Shown here one piece after another: positions 44,632-47,285 of a stretch of 47,285 nucleotides of DNA; the stretch's first letter is position 1, and every line of letters starts with the position of its first letter. This DNA is from Acidocella aminolytica 101 = DSM 11237 (lineage in GTDB: Bacteria > Pseudomonadota > Alphaproteobacteria > Acetobacterales > Acetobacteraceae). The notes below the pieces were generated by a model. That model was not told the DNA's origin and did no database searches. It saw only the letters and a list, made by a program, of their open reading frames with translations. The position numbers and the translations under genes are program-made. The DNA is taken from contig NZ_FQVJ01000029.1 of assembly GCF_900129125.1 (NCBI RefSeq), forward strand, positions 1 to 47,285, given 5' to 3'.

Positions 44632-45716
44632 GCTAGGTCGCTAAACATCTCTGTCAGGGCAGCTTCTGTTGCGTCGCACAGCCCGCGCTCAGTGATCAGC
44701 CCAGTGACAAGACGCGCGGGCGTCACATCGAACGCCGGATTGGCGGCGGGGCTGGAGGTCGGCACAATGCGCACGGTGGCGATGGACCCATCCATCGCTC
44801 GGCCGGTCATGGTGGTGACTTCCGAAGCCGCTCGTTCCTCAATGGGGATTTCGGAAACGCCGTCGCGGATGGTCCAGTCGACTGTCGAGGAGGGGAGCGC
44901 CACCCAGAATGGCACACCGTTATCCCGTGCCGCCAACGCCTTTAAGTATGTGCCAATTTTATTGCAAACATCGCCCTGACGGGTCACGCGGTCGGTGCCG
45001 ACAATCACCAGATCCACTTCACCATGTTGCATGTAATGACCACCTGCATTGTCTGCGATGACGGTGTGCGGCACGCCATGCTTGCTCAACTCCCACGCAG
45101 TAAGCGAAGCGCCCTGGTTGCGCGGGCGGGTTTCTTCCACCCATACATGTACATTGACGCCGGAATCATGAGCCATATAAATCGGCGCCAAGGCGGTGCC
45201 CCAATCAACCGTTGCAATCCAGCCCGCATTGCAATGGGTCAGTACATTAACCCGTTTTCCGGTCTTGGCTTTTTCTTGAATCAACGCCAGACCGTTACGG
45301 CCGATCGCCTCGTTCACCGCGACATCTTCATCGCAGATTTTCGCGGCTTCGGCATAGGCGGCGCCAATGCGGGCGGAGGGTTCGAGCTTCTGCAGCAGCT
45401 CACCCATTCGCTGTAAGGCCCAACGCAGATTGATAGCGGTGGGACGGGTGGTACCCAAAACATCCAGCGCTTGCGCCAAAGCGGCGTCTGACGCATCGGT
45501 ACGCATTGCCAGGGCCACACCATAGGCCGCGGACGCGCCAATCAACGGTGCGCCGCGCACTAGCATTGCCTTGATGGCGTGTGCCATTTCCTCAAGCGTG
45601 GTGAGGCGGACAAGATCCACACTCCAAGGCAGCTTGGTCTGGTCGATAATGCGGACAGACCAGCCATCTGTCTCGTCCACCCAGATCGAGCGGTATGGGG
45701 TGCCGTCAATTTTCAT
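44628..45716 (-). CDS. mtnA: S-methyl-5-thioribose-1-phosphate isomerase
   Basis: 362 residues, full length. Landmarks: [16 protein letters not shown] near 51-66, the catalytic cysteine in [17 protein letters not shown] near 158-174, ISVGTDR-type aspartate in [17 protein letters not shown] near 235-251, and [10 protein letters not shown]. It isomerises methylthioribose-1-phosphate to methylthioribulose-1-phosphate in methionine salvage. No other salvage gene is in the window except a distant class II aldolase, which is not assignable to MtnB. It lies 14 bases downstream of the UPF0262 gene. Confidence 0.92.
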   Translation of the reverse strand: MKIDGTPYRSIWVDETDGWSVRIIDQTKLPWSVDLVRLTTLEEMAHAIKAMLVRGAPLIGASAAYGVALAMRTDASDAALAQALDVLGTTRPTAINLRWALQRMGELLQKLEPSARIGAAYAEAAKICDEDVAVNEAIGRNGLALIQEKAKTGKRVNVLTHCNAGWIATVDWGTALAPIYMAHDSGVNVHVWVEETRPRNQGASLTAWELSKHGVPHTVIADNAGGHYMQHGEVDLVIVGTDRVTRQGDVCNKIGTYLKALAARDNGVPFWVALPSSTVDWTIRDGVSEIPIEERAASEVTTMTGRAMDGSIATVRIVPTSSPAANPAFDVTPARLVTGLITERGLCDATEAALTEMFSDLA

Positions 45717-45730
45717 GATGTTAAGGTTTC

Positions 45731-46207
45731 CTAAAGTGTTTGATGCAAGGCGCAGACGAGGGTGAATAAACGCCGCGCGGTGGGAAAATCAATTACCACC
45801 TTGCCCGCCAGCCTTTCGAGCATAAGTTCAGCGCCTTCATTATGCAGGCCGCGCCGACCCATATCGATAGCCTGGATCCGTGCTTCCCGCCCTTCAGCAA
45901 CCGCGCTGGCATAAGAATCTAGCAGCATCCGGTAATCACGGATGAGTGTTTTAAACGGCCCCAACGCCAGCAGCACGGCCTGCACGGGCTTGTCTTCAGC
46001 GTCACGGACATCGAACACTAGCCGTCCTTCCTGAATGGAAAGATGCAGGATGCTTTGCAGATCAGAATAGCCCGGCAAATAAAATTCGTTTTCCTGCGCT
46101 AGATCAAGGACAGCCTGTTCACGGTCGGCCTGTTGCAGGGCGGAGATGCGGTGCAGCGCTTCTCCCTCCAAAAACACCTGCGTCAGCCTGCCTTTTGCAT
46201 CCGCCAT
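45731..46207 (-). CDS. UPF0262 family protein
   Basis: 158 residues from the ATG at 46207, fixed by GGGAGG five bases upstream; the longer frame starts earlier without a site. The C-terminal half has the family signature [19 protein letters not shown] and [23 protein letters not shown] and [14 protein letters not shown] lie before it. The family is restricted largely to alphaproteobacteria and has no known function, but its strong conservation suggests a core role. It heads the leftward operon with mtnA and DUF2272. Confidence 0.88.
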   Translation of the reverse strand: MADAKGRLTQVFLEGEALHRISALQQADREQAVLDLAQENEFYLPGYSDLQSILHLSIQEGRLVFDVRDAEDKPVQAVLLALGPFKTLIRDYRMLLDSYASAVAEGREARIQAIDMGRRGLHNEGAELMLERLAGKVVIDFPTARRLFTLVCALHQTL

Positions 46208-46816
46208 GTTAGCCTCCCGCGCCATTCAGAGTACCAGCCATCTCTTTTTAAATCCTGATCATCTTATCAGCCGTGCAAACTAGCCTTCTTCGCGTCTGCC
46301 CAATGCCACGCCAATCATTCATGGTAACCATAACCTTTATGGAAAGCGCCGACAAATGGCCATTTTCAGCTTTGGTTTCCGCAGCCGGAACAGCGTTCAC
46401 GCCAGCATGTGTGCCAAACTACAACCCGCAAAAAGCTGTTTAACGAGCAAGGCACAACGCTGTTTTCATCCTTTCTCGAAATGGTTTGAAAGAGGCAAAA
46501 AAGTGTCCTCCAGGTGGCGCTTTGACAGCGGCGGTCTTCATTACGCATGGCCATTCGTCAATATTATGAAAAAAATGATGCAAATCCGGCTGTTTGCTTA
46601 CGCTTTTTATTGACAGCGCGGTGTGAGAAGCTGAATAGCGAGTCTAGCGTGCAGTATGCGATTCGCATCGCGGCCAAGCTTGAAGTTCTGTTGGTTAAAA
46701 TGCCAGCACGCGAAATTGAGAAGGACGGCTTGCCGCCGTAAGGAAGAGATTTCTGTGCCAGGTCCGTGCCAACGGGAATTCAACGATAACTCTATGAACG
46801 CTAAGGAGCATGTTTC
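46208..46816. other. Intergenic region without a recognisable gene
   Basis: About 600 bases between the divergent UPF0262 gene and the histone-like gene. Short open frames at 46356-46613 and 46547-46741 on the plus strand have no recognisable domain or start signal and differ in composition from the neighbours. The last 80 bases should carry the promoter of the histone-like gene; nothing further can be supported. Confidence 0.5.
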
Positions 46817-47285
46817 GTGACTATTGAAGACAAGAACAACAGCGAGCGGGCGCAGCCGTTGGCCGTGCGGGCCACCGCAACAAAAACCGCGGCAAAAAAA
46901 CCGGCCACCAAGAAAGCAGCCGTGAAGAAACGCGCCACCAAGAAGCCGGCAACCGCGCGTAAGACCGCCGCAGCTGCCAAAAAGCCGGCAACCGCGCGTA
47001 AGACCACCGCAACTGCCAAAAAGCCGGCAACCGCGCGTAAAACCACCGCAGCTGCCAAAAAGCCGGCAACCGCGCGTAAGGCCGCCACAGCTGCCAAGAA
47101 ACCGGTAACCTCACGCAAGACCGCCACAGCTGCCAAGAAACCGGCAACCGCACGCAAGACCGCCGCAGCTGCCAAGAAACCGGTAACCTCACGCAAGACC
47201 GCCGCAACTGCCAAGAAACCGGCAACCGCGCGTAAGACCGCCGCAGTTGCCAAGAAACCGGCAACCGCACGTAAGACCGCCGCAG
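46817..47285 (+). CDS. Histone-H1-like Lys/Ala-rich repeat protein (runs off window)
   Basis: The gene starts at a GTG at 46817 with AAGGAG eight bases upstream (46803-46808); the nearby ATG at 46810 is closed by a stop after five codons. The first 41 residues are MTIEDKNNSERAQPLAV plus a basic stretch (KTAAKKPATKKAAVKKRAT), then a 13-residue unit KKPATARKTAAAA repeats almost exactly to the window end, about nine times. It resembles AlgP/Hc1-type bacterial histone-H1-like proteins that bind DNA through Lys/Ala/Pro tails. The 3' end is outside the window. Leftward frames across it are artefacts of the repeat. Confidence 0.85.
   Translation, partial: MTIEDKNNSERAQPLAVRATATKTAAKKPATKKAAVKKRATKKPATARKTAAAAKKPATARKTTATAKKPATARKTTAAAKKPATARKAATAAKKPVTSRKTATAAKKPATARKTAAAAKKPVTSRKTAATAKKPATARKTAAVAKKPATARKTAA
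46940..47285 (+). repeat. 39-bp tandem repeat encoding the Lys/Ala tail
   Basis: From 46940 the sequence repeats with a 39-base period (13 codons), about 8.9 units to the window edge. Units differ mainly by A/T or A/V changes (for example KKPVTSRKT in units 5 and 7), and some units share silent differences, which suggests duplication of unit pairs. It is in frame with the histone-like gene throughout. Confidence 0.9.

Noticed and set aside
46547-46741. 64-codon rightward frame upstream of the histone-like gene
   Set aside because: No recognisable family and no convincing start signal; it may be a decayed fragment, but nothing shows of what.
46801-47270. Two long leftward open frames (about 150 codons) made of AGFLA-type or WQLRRSYAR-type repeats
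   Set aside because: They are antisense readings of the 39-base repeat. The plus-strand frame has a good RBS, a non-repetitive start and sensible basic composition.
46940-47285. Possible CRISPR array because of regular repeats
   Set aside because: The units are contiguous with no unique spacers and are in frame within a coding sequence; no cas genes are present.

Overview
The window is GC-rich and reads as a chromosomal segment of an alphaproteobacterium, most likely an acidophilic member of the Acetobacteraceae (Acidocella/Acidiphilium type). This is inferred from the UPF0262 gene, the hemC-hemD-(mitofilin-like)-hemY order, periplasmic PQQ and cytochrome c oxidation, and the overall gene style; no 16S gene is present.

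Layout. (1) 1-3780 is visibly more AT-rich. It holds the end of an IS630-type element, a sulfite-reductase-flavoprotein pseudogene cut by that element and also frameshifted, and a cytochrome c / PQQ alcohol dehydrogenase pair whose active site carries the extra aspartate typical of lanthanide-dependent enzymes. The segment stops at the 3' end of a tRNA-Arg(CCG). (2) 3995-13388 is a set of small units: a TDT transporter with a divergent LysR regulator, rhodanese, DUF985 cupin, a two-gene chromate transporter, lldR-lldD with two LldR-like operators, a TsdA-like diheme cytochrome, a DUF2254 membrane protein, a decayed membrane gene and a GFA protein. (3) 13390-21988 is housekeeping: a leftward operon tsaD-rlmJ-gpsA-TPR-GFA and a rightward operon hemC-hemD-mitofilin-like-hemY.

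(4) 22008-31944 is an accessory catabolic block. A tight leftward operon encodes a trimethylamine/dimethylglycine-dehydrogenase-type flavoprotein, an NCS1 permease, a DavA-like amidase and a PuuC-like aldehyde dehydrogenase. Around it lie an M20 deacylase, a LysR regulator, a DUF1028 protein, a class II aldolase and a RidA homologue lacking the catalytic arginine. The natural substrate is not evident; an N-methylated amino acid or an imidazole amine are the main options. (5) 32096-39324 is a complete histidine utilisation cluster: hutI-H-G-U leftward, all joined by ATGA overlaps, divergent from hutF-hutC, with a palindromic HutC-like operator between them. It encodes the five-step route through formylglutamate.

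(6) 39321-47285 carries an unknown small membrane protein, a CobB sirtuin with a TTG start, a FUSC/DUF1656/membrane-fusion efflux pump, a UPF0262-mtnA-DUF2272 operon, a 590-base gap without a clear gene, and the start of a lysine/alanine-rich histone-H1-like protein made of 39-bp repeats that runs off the end.
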